41,586 nucleotides of DNA from Flammeovirgaceae bacterium (GTDB lineage: Bacteria > Bacteroidota > Bacteroidia > Cytophagales > Cyclobacteriaceae): assembly GCA_021300095.1 (NCBI GenBank), contig JAJTHV010000041.1, forward strand, positions 1 to 41,586, written 5' to 3'. Positions 16,994 to 25,800 of this stretch are shown here, piece by piece. How positions within the stretch are numbered: the stretch's first letter is position 1; each line of letters begins with the position of its first letter. Both the position numbers and the translations under genes were made by a program. The notes under the pieces were generated by a model that worked only from the letters and a program-made list of their open reading frames with translations, was not told where the DNA came from and searched no databases.

Positions 16994-17494
16994 ATGATTA
17001 TTTCATTGATAGCGGCACGGACAAAAAACGGTGTAATCGGTAAAAACAACGATCTGCCGTGGCATTTGCCCGATGATATGAAATACTTTATGCAAACAAC
17101 CTCTACACACTATGTGGTGATGGGCCGAAAAAATTACGACTCGATTCCTGAAAAATTCAGACCCTTACCCAACCGAACCAATATTGTCGTAACCCGGCAA
17201 GTGGGGTTTACTGCACCGAAGTGTATTGTAGTGCATTCTCTGGCGGATGCTATTCAATTGGGCGAAAGTAATACGCAACACGAACTATTTATCATTGGAG
17301 GTGCTGAGATTTATCAACTCGCCATGCCGTTCGCTAATCGCTTGTACCTAACTGAAATTCAAACTGAGTTGGAGGGTGATACATTCTTCCCGTTTTTTGA
17401 TCCTAAAGATTGGAAAGAAGTTTCACGGAATCATCATCCGGCAGATGATCGTCACTTGTTTGCTTTTGATTTTGTCATTTACGAAAAAAATTAA
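16994..17494 (+). CDS. folA: dihydrofolate reductase
   Basis: 166 residues. The DHFR signature is intact: [18 protein letters not shown], with the catalytic acid Asp in place, then [10 protein letters not shown] and [11 protein letters not shown]. It reduces dihydrofolate to tetrahydrofolate with NADPH. The gene begins one base after fmt and is followed three bases later by a small membrane-protein gene, so the three are likely one transcript. Nothing unusual is seen. Confidence 0.97.
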   Translation: MIISLIAARTKNGVIGKNNDLPWHLPDDMKYFMQTTSTHYVVMGRKNYDSIPEKFRPLPNRTNIVVTRQVGFTAPKCIVVHSLADAIQLGESNTQHELFIIGGAEIYQLAMPFANRLYLTEIQTELEGDTFFPFFDPKDWKEVSRNHHPADDRHLFAFDFVIYEKN

Positions 17495-17497
17495 CGC

Positions 17498-17872
17498 ATG
17501 GAAACACATAAAAGAGTATTAGCTATTTTGTTTATTGTTCATGGTTTTTTTCAAGCCATTGGCATGTTGATTCTTTCCATTTTCCTATCCGCCTTCCTTC
17601 CTTTTCTATTAACGGAAGCCGAAAGTGAGGCGCAAGAAATTCTGGAATGGGTTTTGCCATCCATCCAGATAATTAGTTTTGGAATTATTCTACTATTGGC
17701 TATCCCTTCCATCGTTGCCGGTATTGCCCTGCTGAATAAGAAAAAATGGGCATTAACTTTAATGCTCGTACTTGGTTGCATTAAACTTCTTTCCTTCCCG
17801 TTGGGGACAGCCCTTGGCATCTATAGCATCTGGGTTTATTCTGAAGATAAGAAAACAAATACACCCTTCTAA
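17498..17872 (+). CDS. small multi-pass membrane protein of unknown function
   Basis: 124 residues (METHKRVLAILFIVHG) with three to four hydrophobic helices (about 8-35, 50-76, 83-108) and a short charged tail (YSEDKKTNTPF). No family that I can name with confidence. It sits three bases after folA and four before the SDR start, so it is part of the same run, without an obvious functional link. Confidence 0.7.
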   Translation: METHKRVLAILFIVHGFFQAIGMLILSIFLSAFLPFLLTEAESEAQEILEWVLPSIQIISFGIILLLAIPSIVAGIALLNKKKWALTLMLVLGCIKLLSFPLGTALGIYSIWVYSEDKKTNTPF

Positions 17873-17876
17873 AAAT

Positions 17877-18680
17877 ATGCAATCGCTGTCTGCTAAAGTT
17901 ATTTGGATTACAGGTGCGTCATCCGGAATCGGTGAAGCATTAACGTATGAGCTGGCTCGCGAAGGAGCCTACCTGATCTTATCTGCACGAAGAAAAGAAG
18001 AATTGGAGCGAGTAAAAGGCAATTGCAAGGGAACGAACCCCGCGAACATTCATATTCTACCCATTGACTTAGCCAATGCTGAAACTTTGCAGTTAAATAC
18101 CGAGGCAGCTATTCAGATTTTTGGGCGAATTGATATTCTCATCAATAATGGTGGCATCAGCCAACGAAGCCTGGCAAAAGAGACAAAACTAGATGTAGAC
18201 CGTACGATTATGGAAGTTGACTACTTTGGTACAGTGGCACTCTCCAAATATTTGCTACCCCATTTTTTGCAACGTAAGGCCGGGCATTTTGTAGTAACCA
18301 GTAGCGTGATGGGAATCATCGGCACACCCTATCGCTCGGGTTATGCAGCTGCTAAACATGCGTTGCATGGTTTCTTTGATTCGCTTCGCGCAGAAGTATG
18401 GAAAGAAAATGTTTTCGTGACCATGATTTGTCCGGGATGGATTCGCACCAATGTAACGTTGAATGCCGTGACCGGAGATGGATCGAAGTTGAATCAGATG
18501 GACAAAACAACCGATCAGGGACTTTCGGCAGAATTTTGCGCAAGAGAGATTGTAAAAGCTATCAAAAAAAGAAAAGAAGAAGTGTACATCGGGGGGACTA
18601 AAGAAGTGTTTGCGGTGTACACAAAACGCTTTTTTCCGAAGCTTTTTTCACGCATCGTTCGCAAAGCTAAAGTGAGATAA
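17877..18680 (+). CDS. short-chain dehydrogenase/reductase (SDR)
   Basis: 267 residues from ATG 17877. Classical SDR: cofactor loop TGASSGIG (12-19), NNGG (90-93), catalytic Ser143, Tyr156 and Lys160 (YAAAK). The Arg-Arg after the second strand (SARRKEE) favours NADP(H). The C-terminal CPGWIRTNVT is typical of the DHRS7-like/'SDR family oxidoreductase' group acting on lipids or steroids; the substrate is not predictable. Four bases after the membrane-protein gene and 12 before msrB. The longer frame from 17772 overlaps the preceding gene and is rejected. Confidence 0.92.
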   Translation: MQSLSAKVIWITGASSGIGEALTYELAREGAYLILSARRKEELERVKGNCKGTNPANIHILPIDLANAETLQLNTEAAIQIFGRIDILINNGGISQRSLAKETKLDVDRTIMEVDYFGTVALSKYLLPHFLQRKAGHFVVTSSVMGIIGTPYRSGYAAAKHALHGFFDSLRAEVWKENVFVTMICPGWIRTNVTLNAVTGDGSKLNQMDKTTDQGLSAEFCAREIVKAIKKRKEEVYIGGTKEVFAVYTKRFFPKLFSRIVRKAKVR

Positions 18681-18692
18681 AAATAAATAAAT

Positions 18693-19145
18693 ATGGCCAT
18701 GCTGAAATGGATAGATGTGATTCGCTTTTCAAACAAAGGAAATCCCACACCGCCCAAACGCGTTGAAAAAAGCAATGCCGAGTGGAAGGGCCTCTTAACC
18801 TCCGAACAATTTCAAATTACACGATTGAAAGGAACGGAACGAGCCTTTACAGGCGAATATTGCGAGGCGCATGAACCTGGCCGCTATGCCTGCATTTGCT
18901 GCGACACTCCTCTCTTTGATTCACGCCTAAAATTTGAATCGGGCTCCGGGTGGCCGAGCTTTACACAACCGATAGAAGAAAATGTGGTAGCCTATCACAA
19001 AGATTCCAGCTACGGCATGGTGCGCGTGGAAGTGTTGTGCAATGTGTGTGATAGTCACCTAGGGCATGTTTTTCCGGATGGCCCCGAACCCAGCGGATTG
19101 CGTTATTGCGTCAACTCTGCTTCCATCAAGCTATTAAACGAATAA
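18693..19145 (+). CDS. msrB: peptide-methionine (R)-S-oxide reductase
   Basis: 150 residues. Zinc site Cys67-x2-Cys70 and Cys116-x2-Cys119, with the family signatures SGSGWPSF and SHLGHVFPDGP, and catalytic Cys139 in RYCVNSASI. It reduces methionine-R-sulfoxide in oxidised proteins. An N-terminal extension of about 25 residues (up to PPKRVEKS) precedes the domain; there is no clear signal peptide, so it is probably cytoplasmic. ATG 18693 or 18699 could start translation. Last gene of the run that begins with namZ. Confidence 0.95.
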   Translation: MAMLKWIDVIRFSNKGNPTPPKRVEKSNAEWKGLLTSEQFQITRLKGTERAFTGEYCEAHEPGRYACICCDTPLFDSRLKFESGSGWPSFTQPIEENVVAYHKDSSYGMVRVEVLCNVCDSHLGHVFPDGPEPSGLRYCVNSASIKLLNE

Positions 19146-19221
19146 CGTGCCAAAATTTACGTAGCTTGATAAAACAAAATAACTGCTATTCTGTTTATTA
19201 CTAAATAAAAAGTTTGACTAT

Positions 19222-19671
19222 ATGAAAAATTCACTTTTCATCTTATTATTAGCACTTTCTTCTTCGATCGTATTCGCCCAAACAGAGTCAGACGCGATTT
19301 TAGGAGTTTGGGAAACCGGTAGCGGCAAAGCCCGTGTGAAAATAGACAAAGTGGGCGACAAGTTTTACGGAAAAGTAGTTTGGTTACGCGAGCCACTCAA
19401 TGAGGAAGGCAAACCAAAAGTAGACAAGAATAATCCCGAGGAAAATCTTCGAACCGTACCGATTTTAGGCTACAAGCTAATCAAAGACTTTTCGTACAAA
19501 GGCGATAAAACGTGGGAAGATGGTACAATCTATGATCCTGAAAATGGTAGCACGTACAGTTGTACCATCAAAATGACAGACGAAAACACGTTGGATGTAC
19601 GAGGATTTATTGGTGTTTCCATTTTCGGCCGTACGGATGTGTGGAAGCGTGTTCAACTCAAGAAAAAGTAA
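19222..19671 (+). CDS. DUF2147 family secreted protein
   Basis: 149 residues with a signal peptide ending SSSIVFAQ. The pattern DAILGVWETGSGKARVKID, then GKVVWLREP, then LIKDF and TWEDGTIYDPENGSTYSC is the DUF2147 lipocalin-like fold found in many Bacteroidota and Proteobacteria; its biochemical role is unknown. It is separated from msrB by 76 bases without a hairpin and from the next gene by 33 bases. Confidence 0.88.
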   Translation: MKNSLFILLLALSSSIVFAQTESDAILGVWETGSGKARVKIDKVGDKFYGKVVWLREPLNEEGKPKVDKNNPEENLRTVPILGYKLIKDFSYKGDKTWEDGTIYDPENGSTYSCTIKMTDENTLDVRGFIGVSIFGRTDVWKRVQLKKK

Positions 19672-19704
19672 TCCTATATTTCCTTCAAATCGCTTTCGTT
19701 TTCT

Positions 19705-20745
19705 ATGAAGCTAATTTTATCTAGCCTTTTTGCCTGTTTAGCTACCCTTGCTTTTGCGCAAGAAGCAGATACCGTAGAAGATTATAGTATGTATGGCGAA
19801 GCGGAGTTAGCCGGTGGTGCTAAACGGTTTTGCACTTCAAAAATTTTTGATCTCAGTCCTAACAAATTGATTTCGATAGGCTATGACTTTCAAGGAAACT
19901 ATCAAGCGGACTTCGGAGGCGCTGTAAACATTCCATCGCAATCACTCAATAATCAACGGAACTACGGCTTGCGATTCGCTGCTAATGTGCCTGTCATTTC
20001 TAAAACGAATATCTTACTCAATCTTGGCGCTACCTATTGGGAAAATTTTTATAATTTCGGTGGAGCCATAGCAAATCCTCTTGCTCAATCTCTTCAGAAT
20101 CATGGGATGCGCTCAATGGGTATCAACTTTACGCTCTTCAAGCCTTTGAATGAAATAAATTTCTTGATCGTTAATGGCTCCGCTGACTTGAACGGAAATT
20201 ATTCGTTTTCAGACTTTCAATCAATCAATACGGCAAAAGTTTCAGCTACGGCCATTTATGGTTGGAAAAAACACGATCGCTTACAGTATGGTTTTGGTGT
20301 AGCGAGAGCCTACCGCATTGGAGAGTTAAACTATTTTCCGGTTTTCCTCTATAATTATACTTTCCCTAATAGAAAGTGGGGAGTGGAAGTTCTCTTTCCT
20401 GCACGCGCTGCTTTTCGCAGAACGTTTAACTCGAGAACACTTGCCTTCTTGGGTTATGAGCTCGAAGGAAATAGCTATCTCATCCGCAACCGCAGTAACG
20501 AGTTTACTGGAGGCATTGATAACTTAGAATTACGAAGAAGTGAATTGCGCATCCGGTTAGTATTTGAGCGATCAATCAAAGATTTCATTTGGGTTTCACT
20601 CCAAACTGGTCTGCGCTACAATGCGCGTTTTCATGTTGATAGCAAAGAATTTTTTCGAGGCTTTGGAGATCAGCCCTATTTCCTCGAAAATTCATTATCC
20701 AATGCGCTATTTGTCAATTTTTCGATCAATTTAGTCAGTCCTTAA
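19705..20745 (+). CDS. outer-membrane beta-barrel protein, DUF6268-like
   Basis: 346 residues with a signal peptide (MKLILSSLFACLATLAFAQ). The mature region is strand-rich with many aromatic-turn motifs (YGLRFAANVP, YRIGELNYFPVFLYN, LQTGLRYNARFHV) and ends in a typical barrel strand (LFVNFSINLVSP). The overall shape matches the DUF6268 outer-membrane group of Bacteroidota, though I rank the exact family lower than the barrel itself. Function unknown. No obvious link with its neighbours. Confidence 0.65.
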   Translation: MKLILSSLFACLATLAFAQEADTVEDYSMYGEAELAGGAKRFCTSKIFDLSPNKLISIGYDFQGNYQADFGGAVNIPSQSLNNQRNYGLRFAANVPVISKTNILLNLGATYWENFYNFGGAIANPLAQSLQNHGMRSMGINFTLFKPLNEINFLIVNGSADLNGNYSFSDFQSINTAKVSATAIYGWKKHDRLQYGFGVARAYRIGELNYFPVFLYNYTFPNRKWGVEVLFPARAAFRRTFNSRTLAFLGYELEGNSYLIRNRSNEFTGGIDNLELRRSELRIRLVFERSIKDFIWVSLQTGLRYNARFHVDSKEFFRGFGDQPYFLENSLSNALFVNFSINLVSP

Positions 20746-20801
20746 CTTCTTCATACCTAAAGAGAGTTTTTCTCAAACTAATTTTAGCACACATTTAGAG
20801 C

Positions 20802-20809
20802 TATTTTTG
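20802..20809 (+). promoter_or_regulatory. possible -7 promoter box upstream of the GH32 gene
   Basis: TATTTTTG fits the Bacteroidota -7 consensus TAnnTTTG and ends 21 bases before the GH32 ATG. No good -33 TTTG is seen at the normal distance; only a TTTTAG-like stretch lies upstream. Motif-based only. Confidence 0.35.
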
Positions 20810-20830
20810 TAGATTGTATTTTCTAATACT

Positions 20831-22324
20831 ATGCAAAATACATTTCTTCAAACTACAGGGTCTATCTTTTTTGCTTTCATCCTTTTAGGCTGCCAAAACC
20901 AAAAGACCGAAAGCAACATAACTTTTAATGAAACCTATCGACCTCAAATACACTTTACACCTGAAACCAATTGGATGAATGATCCGAATGGATTGGTGTA
21001 CCTCGATGGCGAATATCATTTATTCTATCAATACAATCCGTATGGTAACACGTGGGGACACATGAGTTGGGGACATGCCGTGAGCACCGACTTATTACAT
21101 TGGCAACATTTGCCCATCGCTTTGCGCGAATACCAGGATCGGATTACCAACGACAGCACGATGATTTTTTCAGGAACGGCCATAGTCGATAAAAATAATA
21201 CAGCGGGTTTCGGAGCAAATGCACTCATTGCTATTTTCACTTCCAATGTTCACAAAGACAATCAAGGGTTATTGCAACATCAAAGCCTCGCCTATAGCAC
21301 CGACAAAGGACGCACTTGGACGTATTACAAAGAAAATCCGATACTGAATATTCAACGAAAAGATTTTCGCGACCCAAAAGTTTTTTGGTACGAGCCCCAA
21401 CAGAAATGGGTGATGGCACTGGTAGTTCCCGATCGCTATACCGTTCAGTTTTACGATTCAAAAAATTTATTAAACTGGAACCTCACTGGTTCATTCACCG
21501 ACTCAGGCGATACCACTCGTATATGGGAATGCCCTGACTTATACGAATTGCCCATCGAAAATGAAAACAAAACCAAATGGGTGCTCTCACTGTCTGGAGG
21601 CCACCCGCAAGGACCGAAGTTTGTAGGAATGCAGTATTTCGTTGGGGAGTTCGATGGAAAGACTTTTTCAAAAGACACTTCCGATCACACTCCTAGCTAT
21701 GTTGACTTTGGAAAAGATTTCTATGCCGGTATTGTGTACAATAATCTTGATCATCCACAAAATAAAAAAGTAATGATTGGCTGGGTTAACAATTGGACGT
21801 ACGGAAATCAAATTCCTACTTCACCTTGGCGCAGTGCGATGTCTTTGCCACGCGAGTTAAGCCTGGCGCGTACTTCATCCGGATTTGTTTTGCAACAGAA
21901 ACTCATTGGTTTAGAAAAATTGCGTGGAGAAAGAATAACTTCCATTGAAAAAGAGATTTTGACTAGCCCGTTTGAATTGACCGCCACACTTTCGGAAGAA
22001 ACAGCCGTGGAGTTATTTACCGATGCCGGAGATCGGTTGGTAATTTCATATGTAAAAGGTGCGGTATCTGTAGATCGCATAAAAACAAAAACTGATTTTC
22101 ACCCTGATTTCGCTAGTGTAGAATCCTACGAGGTGCCTGGTTATCCGGCATCCGTAAAAGTACGATTGGTGGTAGATCAATCCATCGCTGAAGTTTTTAT
22201 CAACGATGGATTGGGTGTTATCACCGAGCAATTTTACTTTCAGCAACCAATGATGAAAGTTAAAACTGCAGGAGATTTAAAGATCACCGAGGCATTTCAC
22301 TTAAAAAGTGTTTGGGGAAAGTAG
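20831..22324 (+). CDS. GH32 fructan hydrolase (levanase/inulinase/invertase-like) lipoprotein
   Basis: 497 residues with a lipobox (FILLGC, Cys21), so anchored outside the cytoplasm. The five-blade GH32 propeller has all catalytic residues: nucleophile Asp51 (NWMNDPNG), transition-state stabiliser Asp181 (FRDPK) and acid/base Glu233 (WECPDL), followed by a C-terminal beta-sandwich (about 360-497). It hydrolyses beta-fructosides (sucrose, inulin, levan). No SusC/SusD pair or fructokinase is adjacent. It is followed by a weak hairpin near 22342-22370 and then the convergent lipoprotein gene. Confidence 0.93.
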   Translation: MQNTFLQTTGSIFFAFILLGCQNQKTESNITFNETYRPQIHFTPETNWMNDPNGLVYLDGEYHLFYQYNPYGNTWGHMSWGHAVSTDLLHWQHLPIALREYQDRITNDSTMIFSGTAIVDKNNTAGFGANALIAIFTSNVHKDNQGLLQHQSLAYSTDKGRTWTYYKENPILNIQRKDFRDPKVFWYEPQQKWVMALVVPDRYTVQFYDSKNLLNWNLTGSFTDSGDTTRIWECPDLYELPIENENKTKWVLSLSGGHPQGPKFVGMQYFVGEFDGKTFSKDTSDHTPSYVDFGKDFYAGIVYNNLDHPQNKKVMIGWVNNWTYGNQIPTSPWRSAMSLPRELSLARTSSGFVLQQKLIGLEKLRGERITSIEKEILTSPFELTATLSEETAVELFTDAGDRLVISYVKGAVSVDRIKTKTDFHPDFASVESYEVPGYPASVKVRLVVDQSIAEVFINDGLGVITEQFYFQQPMMKVKTAGDLKITEAFHLKSVWGK

Positions 22325-22341
22325 AATAAATAAAATAGAGT

Positions 22342-22370
22342 GTTCATTTATCGTCATAGGATAAATAACC
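22342..22370. terminator. possible bidirectional terminator between convergent genes
   Basis: Stem ATTTATC (22346-22352) with GATAAAT (22360-22366) around a seven-base loop, extended by GTT/AAC with one bulged base. A/T-rich, followed by a short T-rich stretch on the plus strand. It lies between the GH32 stop and the stop of the lipoprotein gene on the other strand. Confidence 0.4.
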
Positions 22371-22372
22371 TT

Positions 22373-22819
22373 TTACTTATTTAAGTCAAACTTAAAGTTT
22401 CCTACTACACTATTTGTACGACCTGTTAATGTGGAAGCATCAAATAAAAAAGTTAACACAAGCTTAGTAGAAGTAGATGACTCTACGCTAATTAGTAAGC
22501 CATCATTTCGCTTCAATTGAAAGCTACTGCCACTCGGTTCCAAAACAAAAGTGCCGGTTGCCTTCCAAATAGGTGCTACCGGATTGGTCACTTGTATGCT
22601 CTTATTCTCATTTAATGTAATGCGCATGGATGGAAATGACTTTGTCACATCCACTCCATCATAAGTAACTACGGAAGTATTCCACGTTCCGGCCAACTGC
22701 TTCAGAAAAAGTTGTTCAGCGGTTTCCTTTGCGGGCTCGCTACTCGAAGCACATGAATTTAACATGACAATCACCAGAAATAATATAGAAATTGAGAATA
22801 AGGTCTTTAAGCTATTCAT
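22373..22819 (-). CDS. small lipoprotein, lipocalin-like
   Basis: 148 residues. A signal peptide with a lipobox (VIVMLNSC) precedes a low-complexity Ser/Glu spacer (SSSEPAKETAE). The mature domain begins LAGTWNTSVVTYDGVDVT and has alternating strands, which resembles the lipocalin-like/'lipid-binding' domains common in Bacteroidota lipoproteins. No catalytic motifs are seen. Function unknown. Adjacent to, but not obviously linked with, the giant T9SS protein upstream on the same strand (72 bases). Confidence 0.65.
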   Translation of the reverse strand: MNSLKTLFSISILFLVIVMLNSCASSSEPAKETAEQLFLKQLAGTWNTSVVTYDGVDVTKSFPSMRITLNENKSIQVTNPVAPIWKATGTFVLEPSGSSFQLKRNDGLLISVESSTSTKLVLTFLFDASTLTGRTNSVVGNFKFDLNK

Positions 22820-22891
22820 AGTCGTACGAATTTATTTGTTTCAAACTAAGTGGAGTAAAATGAATTTTATAACATGAAGCTAAGTGCATGC

Positions 22892-25800
22892 TCAAAGCTT
22901 CAGTATTCGTATTGTTTTAATGCCTGAATCTGTAGTCAATTGAATGTAATAAAGTCCTTGATTTAGATCGAGCAGGTTTAGCTCATAGTTGCCTAACGAC
23001 TTTTCAAATAAGTCCGCTTCCAGTACTACACGACCTGCACCATCCACGATGATTGAATGAAGTGAAGTTAAACTTGGCGCTTCAATCATAAAAACATCTT
23101 TGCCTGGATTCGGGTATACACTAATCGACTTCCTAAATGCAGGATCATCTTCCAACGCAGTAACAAGTGCACCAACACCGGTAACTGCGATCTGATTGAT
23201 TCCAGCAGTAGCATTGGATGTAATATTAATCACACCATCATAGGGCTTGGGTGCATCAGGTGCAAAAGTAATATTCACAACCAGCGTGTTGCCCGGAGCA
23301 ATGGTTCCAGTAGTAACATCAACTGAATATCGGGCAGGAACATTAATCTGTGTGATCTCTAACGATGAATTACCGGCATTTGAGATGGTAAGAGGCCTTA
23401 CTAATGTATTCGGGATAATTACATTTCCAAATGTCATATCACCACTTAAGGAAATGACACGAGTCGTTGTGTTTCCTGAAACTGTTAATATCTGCGAAAC
23501 ATTTGATGCCGCACTATAATTACTATTTCCATTTTGTGAAGCAGTGATGGTTGTTGTTCCTTGTCCCACAATGGTAACCGTACTTCCAATAACCGTTGCT
23601 ACCGAAAGATTCGAACTGGTGTACGTTACTGTTAATCCCGAAGAGGCTGTCGCATTCAAAGAAAAGGGAGGATCGCTAACATTTTTTGCCACCAATGAAC
23701 CAAACGTAATGGTTTGTGTTGCCTTATTCACCGTAAGCGACTGGTTAACGGCTGTTGCAGCGTTATAATTAGCGTCTCCTCCCTGTGTTGCAGAAATGAT
23801 TGTGGATCCTGCGCCAACTATTGTCACCGTGCTTCCGGAAACGGTTGCCACTGCGGTATTACTACTACTAAAGCTAACAGGAAGTGCAGCAGAGCTAGTT
23901 GCCGAAAGGGTAAACAAGGCATCTCCAAATGTTTTTATAGGCAAGGTTGCAAAAGAAAGTGTTTGCGCAGCTTTATTTACAGTAAGCGTTTGTTGCACCA
24001 CCGGTGCCGCATTAAAGGTGCTGTTACCACTCTGCTGGGCGGTAATGGTTGTTACTCCAGCACCAATGATCGTTACTGTATTACCACTTATTGTTGCCAC
24101 TGAAGTATTTGAACTGCCAAAGGTTACAGGTAATCCAGAACTTGCTGTTGCCGAAATAGCAAACGCTGCATCGCCAAAGGTTTTCGCGAGAAGGGCATTA
24201 AATGTAATTGTTTGATTTTGTAAAGTAGGGTTTGAAACCGTGAGCACACGTTCTGCGGAAGCTGCGTTATAATTTACGTTTCCTGCCTGCGTTGCTGTCA
24301 TGGTGCTACTGCCCGCACCGACAATGGTCACGCTACTTCCGGAAAGAGTAGCAACGGCTGTATTGCTGCTGGTAAATATAATCGGCAAACCAGATGATGA
24401 CGTAGCTGTCAAGTTAAACGCTGGATCTCCTACTTGTTTAGCTGGTATAGCGGTAAACGAAATGGTTTGGTTAGCCTTGTTTACCGTAAGCGTTTGTTGA
24501 ACAATAGGAGCGCTGTTGATATTCGCATTGCCTCCTTGCGATGCTGTGATCGTGGTTGAACCTGCACCTACAATCGTAACTATGTTGCCGCTTACAGTGG
24601 CTACGGATGGGTTGTTGCTGCTATAACTAACAGCTAACGCGGAACTCGCTGACGCGCTGAGTCCAAATGCCGCATCACCAAAAGTTTTCGTTTGTAATGA
24701 ACTAAATGTGATGGTTTGATCTGCCTTATTTACTACAAGTGTCTGCTGGACATTCGCTGCAGCGTTGAAATTACTGTTCCCCGCTTGCGATGCTGTAATC
24801 ACTGTTGAACCAGCACCCATCAACGTGATCGTGTTTCCACTTACCGTTGCGATGGAAGTATTCGAACTGGTGAAGGTCACCGCTAATCCAGAGCTTGCAG
24901 TTGCTCCGACAATAAAACTTGCATCACCAAACGTTTTCACGGCAAGCGAACTAAATGAAATGGTTTGAGGTGCTTTGTTAACTGTTAATGTTTGTTGAAC
25001 AGTGGCTGCTGCATTAAAATTAGCATTACCGGATTGTGATGCTGTGATGGTAGCTGAGCCCGAATTGAGAATAGTTACCGTATTACCACTCACGGTCGCA
25101 ACTGAAGTATTGGAACTACTGAAGGTTACAGCCAAACCTGAACTTGTTGTCGCGCTCAAAGCGAAATTGGCATCGCCAAACGTTTTCGCGTCAAGTGCAC
25201 TAAACGAAATGGTTTGATTTGCTTTGTTGACTGTCAATAATTGCTGAACGCTAGTTGCAGCATTGAAGGTTGAGTTACCACTCTGAGAAGCGGTGATGGT
25301 GGTTGAACCTGCGCCTACAATCATTACCGTGCTTCCGCTTATTGTTGCTACAGAAGTATTGGAACTTGAATAAGTAATTGGTAATCCCGATGAAGCTGCT
25401 GCTGTTAAGTCAAAGTTGGGATTTCCAAATGTTTTAGCGGCAAGTGAATTAAATGTAATTGTTTGATCGAGTTTTCCAACTGTAAAATTCCACGTAGTTT
25501 TATTGCTGATGCCTGGTAATGTATTGCTCGCATCAGCAGCACTTCGTAAATACCCGGCAGAAATATTGACATAGACGCCCGTGCCAGCCGGAAGGTTCAC
25601 CGGAAAATTAAATGTGGCTGTTGCCCCACTAATGGTAATGGCACCTGAAAAATTACTAAGTGATGTTACTAACGCATCATTATCACTTCTCAAAATCGAA
25701 ATTGTACCAGTACCAATATCTACATTTTGATTAAAGGTGATGGAAAGATTGATCGAACCGTCCACTTCTGTGGCATTATCAACTGGTGTCAAAGATTGAA

